Origin: Temperatibacter marinus
GTDB lineage: Bacteria; Pseudomonadota; Alphaproteobacteria; Sphingomonadales; Kordiimonadaceae
Direction: 5' to 3'
Length of the DNA stretch: 64,000 nucleotides
Assembly (NCBI RefSeq): GCF_031598375.1
Contig: NZ_CP123872.1
Coordinates: 2,538,501 to 2,602,500, forward strand
The notes under the pieces were generated by a model. That model had not been told where the DNA came from. It did no database searches and saw only the letters and a list, made by a program, of their open reading frames with translations. Made by a program: the position numbers and the translations under genes. This document shows positions 1 through 9,194 of this stretch, one piece after another; within the stretch, counting starts at the first letter, position 1; each line of letters begins with the position of its first letter.

Positions 1-2202
1 GATATTATCCGTATTGCGACCAATGATAACTTTTGGTCTATGGGCGATACAGGTCCATGTGGTCCTTGTTCCGAGATTTTCTATGATCACGGCGATCATA
101 TCTGGGGAGACCGTCCTGGCACACCTGATGAAGACGGCGATCGTTTTGTAGAGATTTGGAATTTGGTTTTCATGCAATTCGAACAAATGGCTGATGGTAC
201 AAGAATAGACCTTCCAAAGCCGTCTATCGATACAGGCATGGGACTCGAGCGGATCTCAGCTTTGATGCAAGGGACGCATAATAATTATGAAACAGATCAG
301 TTTAAGCGTCTCATCGATTCAGCGGAAACAGCAATTGGCAAGAGAGCCAATGAAGAAACGATCGCTTCGTACCGTGTAATCGCTGACCATCTTAGATCTT
401 GCAGCTTCTTAATTACTGATGGTGTTTTACCTGCGAATGAAGGCCGAGGCTATGTTCTCAGAAGAATTATGCGCCGGGCTATGCGTCATGCGCATATGCT
501 AGGGGCAAATGACCTTGTCATGCATCAAGTTGTCCCTGCACTCGTATCAGAGATGGGAGCTGCATATCCAGACCTTAATCGTGCTGAGGCGTTGATTACC
601 GAAACATTAAAGCTGGAAGAGACACGCTTTAAATCTATGCTGGGTAAAGGGCTTAAACTTCTCGATGAAGAGATGAGTAAAATATCTACAGAGTCTGCCT
701 TACCTGGGGATGTTGCATTTAAGCTTTATGATACATATGGTTTCCCGCTTGATCTTACCCAGGATGCATTACGGTCTCAGAACAGAGTCGTCGATGTTGA
801 CGGCTTTAATAAATCTATGGATGAGCAAAGAGCAAAAGCCCGCGCTGCTTGGTCAGGTTCTGGGGACGCAGGGACTGATAAATTATGGTTTGATCTAAAA
901 GATGAGTTAGGGGCAACTGAATTCTTGGGCTATTCCGCTACTGAGGCTGAAGGTTTTGTACAGGCTCTTGTAGTAGACGGGGAACGCGTGCAAAAAGCAG
1001 CAGCTAACAATGAGGTTCTTGTGTTGGTGAATCAAACACCATTTTATGCAGAATCTGGCGGTCAAATGGGCGATGTTGGTACGCTTATCGGCGATGGAGT
1101 AGAAATTACTGTTACAGACACCAGAAAACTTGTTGGAGATCTTCATGTTCATGTAGGGACCGTAGAGAAGGGGACCCTGTGTGAAGGGACGACACTTGAG
1201 CTGAAGGTGAATGAAGACAGACGTAATAAATTGCGCGCCAATCACTCGGCCACTCACATACTGCATGAGGTGCTTAGGCGTCATTTAGGGGATCATGTCA
1301 CACAAAAGGGCTCCCTAGTGGCTGAAGACCGTCTCAGGTTTGATATTGCACACCCTAAAGCGATTGAATCAGAGGAATTGAATGCAGTTGAGCGTGATGT
1401 TAATGAAATTATTCGTGGAAATAGCCCAGTAGGTACAAGTTTGATGACTTATGATGAGGCTGTAGACGCCGGAGCTATGGCCTTATTTGGTGAAAAATAC
1501 GGCGACGAAGTTCGTGTTGTTTCTATGGGCGCGGTTGAATTAAATGGTCAATCCTTTTCTGTGGAACTGTGTGGGGGCACCCATGTAAAGCGTCTTGGAG
1601 ATATCGGGCTATTTGTTATTGTCTCAGAAAGCGCCGTTTCTTCTGGTGTACGTCGGATTGAGGCCTTAACGGGTGAAGCTGCACGTCAATATTACGATGA
1701 CTATCTTCAGACTGTTCGTGCAACTTCAGCTTTACTCAAAACGTCACCGGCAGAGCTGAAGGATCGTGTTGCTGCGCTTCAAACGGAAAGAAAAAACCTT
1801 GAGCGGGAATTAGCTGAAGCCAAAAAACAACTGGCATTAGGCGGAGGCGGCGCAAAGGGACCAGATATTAAAGAAATTAATGGCACAAAATTCCTTGGTC
1901 AAATATTAGAGGGTGTGAATCCTAAAGATCTTCGTGGCCTTGTTGATGAAGCGAAAGCTACCGTTGGATCTGGTATTATTGCTTATGTCGCTACAAACGA
2001 TGGAAAAGCAGCGCTTGTTGTCGGCGTTACAGAAGATGTTGTTGGTAATTTTAGTGCTGTTGATCTTATTCGCGCCGCGGTGCCAGCTGTTGGCGGCAAG
2101 GGCGGTGGAGGCCGGCCTGACATGGCTCAAGCTGGTGGTCCAGATGCCTCAGGGGCTCAAGCAGCTATAGAAGCCATTGAAACAATGATTACTAAGTCAT
2201 AA
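1..2202 (+). CDS. alaS: Alanyl-tRNA synthetase, 5' end outside the window
   Basis: Charges tRNA-Ala with alanine and edits mischarged Ser/Gly. The reading frame is open from base 1, so the gene enters from the left edge; about 733 residues are present of a usual ~880, meaning roughly 150 N-terminal catalytic residues are missing. The visible start reads [19 protein letters not shown], a class II AlaRS core signature. The editing-domain zinc motif is intact: HSATH at window residues 415-419 and CGGTH at 524-528. A coiled-coil stretch ([17 protein letters not shown]) and a glycine-rich DHHA1/C-Ala tail ([10 protein letters not shown]) follow. An internal ATG at base 40 is not the start. The next gene begins 15 bases downstream, so they may be cotranscribed. 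Identification is certain. Confidence 0.98.
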   Translation, partial: DIIRIATNDNFWSMGDTGPCGPCSEIFYDHGDHIWGDRPGTPDEDGDRFVEIWNLVFMQFEQMADGTRIDLPKPSIDTGMGLERISALMQGTHNNYETDQFKRLIDSAETAIGKRANEETIASYRVIADHLRSCSFLITDGVLPANEGRGYVLRRIMRRAMRHAHMLGANDLVMHQVVPALVSEMGAAYPDLNRAEALITETLKLEETRFKSMLGKGLKLLDEEMSKISTESALPGDVAFKLYDTYGFPLDLTQDALRSQNRVVDVDGFNKSMDEQRAKARAAWSGSGDAGTDKLWFDLKDELGATEFLGYSATEAEGFVQALVVDGERVQKAAANNEVLVLVNQTPFYAESGGQMGDVGTLIGDGVEITVTDTRKLVGDLHVHVGTVEKGTLCEGTTLELKVNEDRRNKLRANHSATHILHEVLRRHLGDHVTQKGSLVAEDRLRFDIAHPKAIESEELNAVERDVNEIIRGNSPVGTSLMTYDEAVDAGAMALFGEKYGDEVRVVSMGAVELNGQSFSVELCGGTHVKRLGDIGLFVIVSESAVSSGVRRIEALTGEAARQYYDDYLQTVRATSALLKTSPAELKDRVAALQTERKNLERELAEAKKQLALGGGGAKGPDIKEINGTKFLGQILEGVNPKDLRGLVDEAKATVGSGIIAYVATNDGKAALVVGVTEDVVGNFSAVDLIRAAVPAVGGKGGGGRPDMAQAGGPDASGAQAAIEAIETMITKS

Positions 2203-2217
2203 CAGAGGTAGGTTACG

Positions 2218-3066
2218 ATGCGCGGTGTAGCTTTCATACTTGGTATTATCGGTATCTATTTTGCTAGCCTTCTGTTTATTACAGAAGAGGAAGTCGTGAG
2301 GCCACCCTCTATATCGGGAAAGGTTGTGACAAAAGAGGTGACCTTTCCCAATTTTGAAGATCCAAGGTTTCTTCGGATCTATTTACCTGCTGATTATGAA
2401 ACGTCAGATAAAGAGTATCCTGTAATATATATGCATGACGGGCAAAATTTATTTGATGATGCTACTTCCTATGGTGGAGAATGGGGCATAGATGAAACGC
2501 TTCTTTCTCTAGAAAAATCTGGATTCTCAGGTGCCATTGTTGTGGGAATTGATAATTCGGGAATTGGACGTATGTCAGAATATGCTCCGTGGAGCTTCTC
2601 TTTAAAGAAATTCAATTACAGAGGTTTGGGGGCAGCGTATCTTAACCATGTAGCAGATGTCATCAAACCGGATATCGATGAAACCTATCGGACAAAAATA
2701 GGCCCAGAACATACTGTGTTAGCGGGCAGTTCGATGGGGGGATTAATCTCTCTCTATGGTGGGCTAACACGTGCGGACACGTTTGGTAAAGTCATGGCTC
2801 TTTCGTCAACTTTGATAGAAGATGTTGTTGGGGATAATTTTATCAATATGATTAAATTCCCACGGGCAACTTCTCCTTCTCTGATCTACTTGGATATCGG
2901 TGATCTAGAGGCGGATAGTCGATTAATAAATCGGACACAGATGATCGCAACTGCCATAAGAAATGAAGGTATTGAGGTGAAGTTTGAAGTGATCCAGGGT
3001 GGTCTGCATAAGGAAAGTGCTTGGCGAGATCGATTTGCAGATATTTTAGAGAAAATGGATCTATAA
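2218..3066 (+). CDS. Membrane-anchored or secreted esterase (alpha/beta hydrolase, PF00756-like)
   Basis: 282 residues. Residues 4-22 (VAFILGIIGIYFASLLFIT) form an N-terminal membrane anchor or uncleaved signal, followed by an alpha/beta-hydrolase domain. YPVIYMHDGQNLF near residue 78 is typical of the esterase D / enterochelin-esterase-like family (oxyanion region), and the nucleophile elbow GSSMGG places the catalytic serine at residue 172. HKES near the C terminus is the probable catalytic histidine region. A ribosome site (AGAGG) precedes the ATG at good distance. It sits directly after alaS and 17 bases before tag. Substrate is unknown; related proteins act on siderophore esters, glycerophospholipids or carbohydrate esters, and nothing here decides between them. 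Confidence 0.8.
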   Translation: MRGVAFILGIIGIYFASLLFITEEEVVRPPSISGKVVTKEVTFPNFEDPRFLRIYLPADYETSDKEYPVIYMHDGQNLFDDATSYGGEWGIDETLLSLEKSGFSGAIVVGIDNSGIGRMSEYAPWSFSLKKFNYRGLGAAYLNHVADVIKPDIDETYRTKIGPEHTVLAGSSMGGLISLYGGLTRADTFGKVMALSSTLIEDVVGDNFINMIKFPRATSPSLIYLDIGDLEADSRLINRTQMIATAIRNEGIEVKFEVIQGGLHKESAWRDRFADILEKMDL

Positions 3067-3083
3067 CTTTATCGGAGGGGGTC

Positions 3084-3641
3084 ATGACAAGAATTATGCG
3101 ATGTGACTGGGCCAACAGTCATGAACTATTTTATGACTATCACGATAAAGAGTGGGGGATACCTGAGTATAATGATCAAAAACTTTTTGAGATACTCACA
3201 CTCGAATCTGCTCAATCTGGTTTAAGCTGGCTGACCATTTTAAAAAAACGTTCTGGCTATAGAAAAGCTTTCTTAGATTTCGATATTCAAACAGTCGCCT
3301 CATTTGGTCAAGACAAGGTGGAAGCATTACTTTTGAATGCTGAAATCGTGCGACACCGCCAAAAAATAGAATCGACGATAAACAATGCTAAAATTATCCT
3401 ATCCATGCAATCAAATGGACAGTCTTTTTCTAAACTTGTCTGGTCTTATGTTAACGGCACGCCCATGAGAGATGGAACGCAGCCTAGTAAAACGGCTCTG
3501 AGTGATAAGATGAGTAAAGAATTGAAGAAGCTTGGATTTAAATTTGTTGGATCAACAACCTGTTATTCATTTTTACAAGCTGCAGGTCTAGTTAACGATC
3601 ATCAACCCCACTGTTTCATGTGTAAAGATATTTCTGAGTAA
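3084..3641 (+). CDS. tag: DNA-3-methyladenine glycosylase I
   Basis: Removes 3-methyladenine from alkylated DNA, starting base excision repair. The 185-residue product has the family's zinc-snap ligands with E. coli Tag spacing: Cys7, His20, His176 and Cys180. Other family hallmarks are the N-terminal CDW...YHDKEWG block, the FEILTLESAQSGLSW block and the tail HQPHCFMC. The start was set at ATG 3084 because a strong GGAGGGGG ribosome site lies just upstream; an open frame continues 21 codons further up but has no such site and lies within the esterase gene. It is convergent with icd across a shared hairpin terminator. No LexA-like box was seen upstream, so SOS control is not indicated. Confidence 0.97.
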   Translation: MTRIMRCDWANSHELFYDYHDKEWGIPEYNDQKLFEILTLESAQSGLSWLTILKKRSGYRKAFLDFDIQTVASFGQDKVEALLLNAEIVRHRQKIESTINNAKIILSMQSNGQSFSKLVWSYVNGTPMRDGTQPSKTALSDKMSKELKKLGFKFVGSTTCYSFLQAAGLVNDHQPHCFMCKDISE

Positions 3642-3654
3642 CTGGCTATTAGCT

Positions 3655-3692
3655 TATAAAAAAAGCGGCCTCGTAGGAGACCGCTTTCTTCA
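3655..3692. terminator. Bidirectional hairpin terminator between tag and icd
   Basis: AAAGCGG (3662-3668) pairs with CCGCTTT (3681-3687), with an inner CTC/GAG pairing. A-rich sequence on the left and T-rich on the right let it stop transcription from both sides. Confidence 0.75.
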
Positions 3693-3708
3693 AATTATCT
3701 GAAGAGTG

Positions 3709-4932
3709 TTAGGCGTTATAGCCAAGCTCTTTTTGTAGGTTTTCATCAACTTTGTCGAAGAATTGACTTGTTGTCATCCATGATTGGTTTGGCCCAATAA
3801 GAAGCGCCAAGTCTTTTGTCATGTGACCACTTTCAACAGTTTGTACACAAACTTGTTCAAGTTTCTCAGCAAAATCAACAACTTCTGGTGTCTCATCCAT
3901 TTTACCGCGGAATTTAAGACCCCGTGTCCATGCAAAGATAGAAGCAATCGGATTTGTTGATGTTTCTTTACCTTCTTGGTGTTGTCTGTAGTGACGCGTT
4001 ACAGTACCATGTGCCGCTTCGGCTTCGACAGTTTTCCCATCTGGTGTCATCAACACAGATGTCATAAGACCGAGTGAGCCAAAACCTTGGGCAACAGTAT
4101 CACTTTGAACGTCACCATCATAGTTCTTACAAGCCCAAACAAATTTACCAGACCATTTCATTGCGCATGCAACCATATCGTCGATAAGGCGGTGCTCATA
4201 GTGAATACCAGCTGCTTTGAATTTGTCTGCAAATTCAGCATCATATACTTCTTCAAATAAATCTTTGAAACGACCATCATAGGCTTTCATGATTGTATTT
4301 TTTGTCGATAGATAGACAGGCCAGCCACGCTCTAAGCCATAGTTCATACAAGCCCGAGCAAAGTCTCTGATAGATGCATCAAGATTGTACATGCCCATGG
4401 CTACACCAGCTTCTGGGAATTGAAAGATTTCACGTTCAATTGGCTCGCCGCCATCTTCAGGAGTGAAAGTCATTGTCAATTTACCAGCGCCAGGAACTAG
4501 AAAGTCTGTAGCACGGTATTGGTCACCAAAAGCGTGACGACCAATAACAATCGGAGACGTCCATCCAGGAACTAGACGAGGAACATTTTGCATAATGATA
4601 GGCTCACGGAAGACTGTACCACCGAGAATGTTTCGGATGGTCCCATTCGGCGAACGCCACATTTGTTTTAGATCAAATTCTTCAACACGTTGTTCATCAG
4701 GTGTAATTGTTGCACATTTCACACCGACACCATGTTTTTTAATAGCTTCAGCGGCATCCACAGTGATCTGATCATCTGTTTCATCCCGTTTCTCTACGCT
4801 TAGATCATAATATTTAAGATCTACATCTAGATAGCGAAGAATTAATCTTTCACGGATCCATTGCCAGATAATGCGTGTCATTTCGTCACCGTCGATTTCA
4901 ACGATAGGATTTTTTACTTTAATTTTTTCCAT
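3709..4932 (-). CDS. icd: NADP-dependent isocitrate dehydrogenase (homodimeric, animal-type)
   Basis: Oxidative decarboxylation of isocitrate to 2-oxoglutarate, producing NADPH in the TCA cycle. The 407-residue protein aligns position-for-position with human IDH1 at its substrate site: Ser94, Asn96, Arg100, Arg109 and Arg132 all fall at those numbers ([13 protein letters not shown] and GRHAF). Later blocks [11 protein letters not shown] and NYDGDVQSD carry the metal-binding aspartates, and [13 protein letters not shown] the NADP-specificity loop. This type is usual in alphaproteobacteria, unlike the E. coli form. It is a single-gene unit, with about 190 bases upstream in which I could not recognise a clear promoter. 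Confidence 0.98.
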   Translation of the reverse strand: MEKIKVKNPIVEIDGDEMTRIIWQWIRERLILRYLDVDLKYYDLSVEKRDETDDQITVDAAEAIKKHGVGVKCATITPDEQRVEEFDLKQMWRSPNGTIRNILGGTVFREPIIMQNVPRLVPGWTSPIVIGRHAFGDQYRATDFLVPGAGKLTMTFTPEDGGEPIEREIFQFPEAGVAMGMYNLDASIRDFARACMNYGLERGWPVYLSTKNTIMKAYDGRFKDLFEEVYDAEFADKFKAAGIHYEHRLIDDMVACAMKWSGKFVWACKNYDGDVQSDTVAQGFGSLGLMTSVLMTPDGKTVEAEAAHGTVTRHYRQHQEGKETSTNPIASIFAWTRGLKFRGKMDETPEVVDFAEKLEQVCVQTVESGHMTKDLALLIGPNQSWMTTSQFFDKVDENLQKELGYNA

Positions 4933-5121
4933 AGTACCCTCAATACAGTGAGACTGTTAATCCAGAGTTGAATATATCTTCAACCAATGAAAAGTTAGAT
5001 TTTTAGCTTCTAATGGAAACTAAATTCTTTGAAATTTGGGCGCACCCTATCAAAATGACTCTGAAGAAGAAAGGAGAAAGATGCCCAAAAAGTGAAAAAA
5101 AGCACCTTTAGATATAATTCT

Positions 5122-5715
5122 TTACATAAATTTACTTTTTGACTGAAAGACTTCTTCATAGCCAGCTTCTATAAGAGGCGCTAATTCTTCTATTGAAGAG
5201 ACAACAGTGAATAGATTTTTATTTTGTTTATCAGCAAATCCAGCATCTATTAAGTGATCAAGAAATGATAGTAAAGGATTCCAATAGCCATTCACGTTAA
5301 AAAGATAAATGGGCTTACAGTGTAAGCGCAGCTGTGCCCACGTTAGCATTTCAAAAAATTCATCCATTGATCCAAGACCGCCAGGTAAGACAATGAAGGC
5401 ATCACTTTTTTCAAACATATGGTTTTTACGTTCATGCATATTTTTTGTGATGATAGTTTCATCCATTCCAGCTTGGGTGATCTCAATAGAATTTAGATGT
5501 TCTGGGATAATCCCAATCACGGGACCGCCTGCTGCCATAGTCGAGCGCGCTACAACGCCCATCAATCCGATACTTCCAGCACCGTAAACCAATGTTTTGC
5601 CGTTTTCTCCAAGCCATGTCCCTAGGTCGACAGCAGTCTTTTCATAGAAGGAGTGGTCACCCATTCTTGAGCCACAGTATACACATATAGAATTGATTTT
5701 TTTATGTTGAGCCAT
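5122..5715 (-). CDS. LOG-family nucleoside-5'-monophosphate phosphoribohydrolase (TIGR00730)
   Basis: 197 residues of the Rossmann-fold 'lysine decarboxylase-like' family, now known as cytokinin-riboside monophosphate phosphoribohydrolases that hydrolyse N-glycosidic bonds of AMP-type nucleotides. The signature pair is present: MHERK at 93-97 and PGGLGSMDE at 111-119. The usual motif is PGGxGTxxE, so the Thr is a conservative Ser here. VYCGSRMGD near residue 12 and VYGAGSIGLMG near 43 form the nucleotide-binding core. The start was taken at 5715 (ATG behind CGAGGA) rather than 20 codons further up, where no ribosome site is seen. Bacterial function of the family is often nucleotide housekeeping; a cytokinin role cannot be inferred. 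Confidence 0.88.
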   Translation of the reverse strand: MAQHKKINSICVYCGSRMGDHSFYEKTAVDLGTWLGENGKTLVYGAGSIGLMGVVARSTMAAGGPVIGIIPEHLNSIEITQAGMDETIITKNMHERKNHMFEKSDAFIVLPGGLGSMDEFFEMLTWAQLRLHCKPIYLFNVNGYWNPLLSFLDHLIDAGFADKQNKNLFTVVSSIEELAPLIEAGYEEVFQSKSKFM

Positions 5716-5943
5716 CAAACAGTCCTCGATTGTCACTTTCTGTGTAAATTTATGAAAATGCCCTAGTTTTGTCAAAGTTTTACAATAGATCTTACTGAGT
5801 ATGATAACAGAGGTGTTTATTGTGTAAAGCTGTGCCTCATTATTAATTGTTCAGCTTTTATAGACAGATACACCTTTTCTAGCTTATAAGAGTAAAAGGA
5901 CTCTTTGGGTAAAAGTCTTTAACTACAGATATTGGGTTGCTCT

Positions 5944-6957
5944 ATGAATTCACCGATGAATTCCACACAAAAGAAAGTTGCTTTGGCTGCTGGATTAAGT
6001 CTGGTTGTTGTGGCGGGCTATTTTCTCTTTTCAGGTGATCCTGAACAGCCTCACTCAACCCCGAACGTTCAGAAGCCTATCTCTGCTGAAGGTCCCTCAG
6101 AAAGTGCGATTCCTGCTATAAAGAAGCCTACTTTTGACTTGGTTCGAATTTCACAGAGAGGCACAGGTGTTGTTGCTGGAAATAGTGAAGCAGGGGCTTT
6201 AGTATCCCTTTATGGAGATGGCTTATTGCTGTCTACTGTGAAAGCAGAAGATACTGGAGACTGGGTTGTCATTCTTCAAGAACCTTTGAAACCTGGGGCT
6301 CTTAAGTTTACAATTACTTCTGAAATACCAGGATCTGCAATCATTAAATCCGACGACGAAGTGCTTGTATCTGTGCCGACAAGGGAAGAAAATAAATTTC
6401 TCAAGGATAAAAAGTCTGGTGTTCTCGCTCTTCTTTCAAAAAAGGATGGGACTGGACCTTCTAAGGTTCTTCAAAAGCCAGGAGGTGCTGTCTTCTCGGA
6501 AGTTGGGGATTCTCTCTCAATTGATACAATTGAATACGGTGGGGGTAAAGGCTTTATCAATGGGCAATCTCTACCGCGAGTAGAAGTCCGTGTCTATCTT
6601 GATGATAAATTTCTTGGCAATGAAAAAGCGAATGATAAAGGTCAGTGGTCCCTGCAGATCTCTAATTTTAATTTATCAATGGGCCAGCACGTCATACGTG
6701 TGGATCAGACCATTAATGAAGGGGATGTAAAGCTGCGCATAGAACAGCCCTTCGAGACTGGAATTCCGCTTGACCCATCACAAGCCAAAAATGGGGTTAT
6801 TGTAAAGCCCGGGAATACACTTTGGCATATTGCACGGAAACTTTATGGATCTGGCGTTCAATATACGATGATTTTTCAAGAAAATAGTGAGAAGATTGCC
6901 AATCCAGATCTGATTTATCCTGGTCAAATATTTGAATTGCCAAATAGAAATAAATAA
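5944..6957 (+). CDS. Membrane-anchored LysM protein with Ig-like repeats
   Basis: About 337 residues. One membrane segment near the N terminus (VALAAGLSLVVVAGYFLF) is followed by a low-complexity Pro/Glu linker. Two bacterial Ig-like modules come next; their hallmark strands are GNSEAGALVSLYGDG...AEDTGDWVV (about 75-110) and NGQSLPRVEVRVYLDD...NDKGQWSLQ (about 205-245). A C-terminal LysM domain (VIVKPGNTLWHIARKLYGSG...NPDLIYPGQIFELPN) should bind peptidoglycan. The protein likely sits in the inner membrane and reaches into the murein layer. Start choice is uncertain: TTG 5932, ATG 5944 and ATG 5956 share the frame and none has a strong ribosome site. It converges with the next gene at 13 bases. 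Confidence 0.85.
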   Translation: MNSPMNSTQKKVALAAGLSLVVVAGYFLFSGDPEQPHSTPNVQKPISAEGPSESAIPAIKKPTFDLVRISQRGTGVVAGNSEAGALVSLYGDGLLLSTVKAEDTGDWVVILQEPLKPGALKFTITSEIPGSAIIKSDDEVLVSVPTREENKFLKDKKSGVLALLSKKDGTGPSKVLQKPGGAVFSEVGDSLSIDTIEYGGGKGFINGQSLPRVEVRVYLDDKFLGNEKANDKGQWSLQISNFNLSMGQHVIRVDQTINEGDVKLRIEQPFETGIPLDPSQAKNGVIVKPGNTLWHIARKLYGSGVQYTMIFQENSEKIANPDLIYPGQIFELPNRNK

Positions 6958-6970
6958 CTAAATCAGTTAG

Positions 6971-7384
6971 TTAATTGATTGACTTCAAGTTTGATGAAAA
7001 CTCCAATAAGCCATTCTCAAGTGCTAGTAAGATATATGTCACTGCAGAAATAACTCCTACGTGATCAAGCTTATTTCTTGAGATTGTTTTCTCTTTAAAA
7101 TGAATCTCATGCTTATTAACCAAATTATAGGGGCGGTGTTTGCTTCTACGGCTCATATAATACTGTGAAAGTGCGGATTTGCGCTTTGCTGCATTTTCAG
7201 CTGTGTAATAAATACGCCCTAAAGTGCCCGTCAGCGTAATTTCTGTAGAGGCTTTCCCATTTTCCACATAAGCCGTAAACGGAATGCCTTTCCACGAGAA
7301 ATCTAGGCGATCCAAATCCTGAGATTCGATCATTTCTAAGTGAGATATTATTTTATCTACAGATTTATGTAGCTGTGAAGGCAC
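6971..7384 (-). CDS. Conserved-looking hypothetical protein, 137 residues
   Basis: I do not recognise the family. The product is basic in the middle (ENAAKRKSALSQYYMSRRSKHRP) and ends in a hydrophobic helix-like stretch (HVGVISAVTYILLALENGLLEF). It has no signal peptide and no known catalytic motif. The start was chosen as GTG 7384 because GAGG lies six bases before it; a TTG four codons upstream would overlap that ribosome site. It stands alone on the minus strand between a LysM gene (convergent) and psd (divergent). The well-placed ribosome site and ordinary codon use favour a real gene. Confidence 0.6.
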   Translation of the reverse strand: MPSQLHKSVDKIISHLEMIESQDLDRLDFSWKGIPFTAYVENGKASTEITLTGTLGRIYYTAENAAKRKSALSQYYMSRRSKHRPYNLVNKHEIHFKEKTISRNKLDHVGVISAVTYILLALENGLLEFSSNLKSIN

Positions 7385-7538
7385 TTTGATCCTCAACTCT
7401 TATACAAATTAATGCGCAGTCGTCCTTAATTTCTTAGCGTCTTTAAACAAATCATACAAATAGAAAAGCCTCATACCCCAATAAAATTTCGAAAACTGTA
7501 ATTTTTTATGGTGGTTAGAGATATTTTACCGTAAAAGA

Positions 7539-7576
7539 GGGGCATATGCCCCACATCAAGTTTTTTGTGTTGGGGA
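7539..7576 (+). promoter_or_regulatory. Candidate leader of psd with two mutually exclusive hairpins
   Basis: A perfect palindrome GGGGCATATGCCCC (7539-7552) can fold on itself. Its CCCC half continues as CCCCACA (7549-7555) and can instead pair with TGTTGGGG (7568-7575, one bulge) across an intervening T6 run. Both structures cannot form at once, a layout seen in attenuators. The psd start lies 26 bases downstream. No promoter was identified and regulation is inference. Confidence 0.35.
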
Positions 7577-7601
7577 TAAGACAAATAAAGAGAGTATACC
7601 T

Positions 7602-8264
7602 ATGAAGTCTTATGAAGTTGTCATGACTCCTATTCACCAAGAAGGGCATCGTTGGATCGCCATATTTGCTGCTGTATCCGCTTTACTTTTCCTCGTTGGT
7701 CCTACCCTTGGTTGGATTGGACTAATTCTGACCCTTTGGTGTGTCTATTTTTTCCGTGACCCAAATCGTGTCGTTCCCAAACAAGAGGGCATCCTAGTAA
7801 GCCCGGCAGATGGGACTGTTTGTGCAATAACTGAAGCCATTCCACCAAAGGAACTTGATCTTGGTGACGAGCCAATGATGCGAATCTCAGTTTTTCTGTC
7901 TGTCTTTAATGTTCATGTTAACAGAGTGCCAGCTGCAGGAACAATTAAGAAGGTTGTTCATATCAATGGCCACTATTTAGATGCAGCTGTACCTGAAGCC
8001 AGTGAAATTAATGAGCGTGTTGTCGTAAGCATGGAAACTGAAGATGGAGCGACAATCGTCTTTAATCAGGTGGCAGGTTTAGTTGCACGTCGTATTCTTT
8101 GTGATTTAGAAGACGGGGATAAAGTCGAGCGGGGCGACCGTTTTGGACTGATACGATTTGGAAGCCGTAATGATATCTATTTAGATAAAAAATACGCACC
8201 TCTCGTTGAAATTGGCCAGACTATGGTTGGCGGGGAAACTGTTATCGCTGCAATTCAGTCCTAA
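7602..8264 (+). CDS. psd: Phosphatidylserine decarboxylase proenzyme, short form
   Basis: Makes phosphatidylethanolamine from phosphatidylserine at the inner membrane. The 220-residue length is that of the short bacterial class (PSD-A). Two hydrophobic segments occupy residues about 18-50. VSPADGTV (about 67) and FLSVFNVHVNRVP (about 103-115) are family blocks. The self-cleavage site is RFGSR: the chain breaks between Gly187 and Ser188, and Ser188 becomes the pyruvoyl group. The next gene, pssA, makes its substrate and begins 19 bases later, so this is the classical psd-pssA operon. The leader upstream holds alternative hairpins. Confidence 0.97.
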   Translation: MKSYEVVMTPIHQEGHRWIAIFAAVSALLFLVGPTLGWIGLILTLWCVYFFRDPNRVVPKQEGILVSPADGTVCAITEAIPPKELDLGDEPMMRISVFLSVFNVHVNRVPAAGTIKKVVHINGHYLDAAVPEASEINERVVVSMETEDGATIVFNQVAGLVARRILCDLEDGDKVERGDRFGLIRFGSRNDIYLDKKYAPLVEIGQTMVGGETVIAAIQS

Positions 8265-8283
8265 GGGAATTTGAGCTCTATTT

Positions 8284-9042
8284 ATGACGGCAAAACCTAA
8301 ACTTTTAAAGAATATTTCCATGCGCGCAATTGCCCCTAGTGTTGTTACACTTATGGCCTTTTGCCTAGGCATTACGTCTATCCGATTTGCCCTTGCAGGG
8401 CAGTGGGAAATGGCAATCGCTGCAATATTCCTAGCCGGTATTTTTGATGGCTTAGATGGCACAGTAGCCAGATTACTTAAAAGTACATCCCGCTTTGGGG
8501 CTGAACTTGATAGTCTCTCTGATATTGTCTCTTTTGGGGTGTCGCCGGCTGTGGTTCTTTACTTATGGACCCTTCAGTCCCTTGATAAGCTTGGATGGGC
8601 AATTGCTTTGGTCTATGCAGCTGGCATGGCTTTGAGACTGGCACGCTTTAATGCGCATATAGATGAGGACGATGAACCAAAGAAAAAGATGGGGTTCCTG
8701 ACAGGGGTTCCTGCTCCCATGGGGGCTGGCTTGTTGGCCATGCCCATGCTTGTTGATTTTATCTTAATGACAGACTTTGCTCAAAGCTCGCCTTACATCG
8801 TAGCAGTCTATGTTGTTTTTGTTACCCTCTTAATGGTGTCATCTTTGCCTACACCGTCGCTAAAAGGCCTAAAAATAGCTAAAGATGCTTTCATTCCAAC
8901 CATGCTCTTTATTGTAGTGCTGATTGGAACGCTTTTTGTTTATCCATGGCCTGCACTCTTTGCAATTGGGGTAATTTACTATGCATTTCTTCCTGTGTGT
9001 ATTGTAAAATATAGGAAAATTGTCAAAGCACGAAATTCTTAG
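8284..9042 (+). CDS. pssA: CDP-diacylglycerol-serine O-phosphatidyltransferase
   Basis: Joins serine to CDP-diacylglycerol, giving phosphatidylserine for the preceding Psd. The 252-residue integral membrane protein carries the complete CDP-alcohol phosphotransferase signature at residues 55-80: D55-G-x-D58-G-x2-A62-R63, Gly72, Asp76 and Asp80. At least six hydrophobic helices follow. The start ATG 8284 lies 19 bases after psd. It ends before a strong hairpin terminator, closing the two-gene operon. Confidence 0.96.
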   Translation: MTAKPKLLKNISMRAIAPSVVTLMAFCLGITSIRFALAGQWEMAIAAIFLAGIFDGLDGTVARLLKSTSRFGAELDSLSDIVSFGVSPAVVLYLWTLQSLDKLGWAIALVYAAGMALRLARFNAHIDEDDEPKKKMGFLTGVPAPMGAGLLAMPMLVDFILMTDFAQSSPYIVAVYVVFVTLLMVSSLPTPSLKGLKIAKDAFIPTMLFIVVLIGTLFVYPWPALFAIGVIYYAFLPVCIVKYRKIVKARNS

Positions 9043-9070
9043 CCTCTAAATAATCCATGTGTAGTTAATC

Positions 9071-9099
9071 AAAAGCCTCCTTTTCTAGGGGGCTTTTTT
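9071..9099 (+). terminator. Rho-independent terminator after pssA
   Basis: AAAAGCCTCC and GGGGGCTTTT flank a short TTTTCTA loop, followed by T6. It ends the psd-pssA unit. Confidence 0.85.
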
Positions 9100-9194
9100 G
9101 ATATGTGCGATTGTACAGTCATCATTTGGCACCAAAATTGCTTATTAGTGAGGTGAAATTAGGAAGAACAGCAACTGAGCTAAAAGGAATTGTT

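Noticed and set aside
907-1284. Antisense 125-codon open frame inside alaS
   Set aside because: It lies wholly within a strongly conserved gene, has no ribosome site or recognisable domain, and reads as a shadow frame.
5846-5862. GTTC near the LysM gene as a third LexA box
   Set aside because: No second GTTC at seven bases; a single tetramer has no weight.
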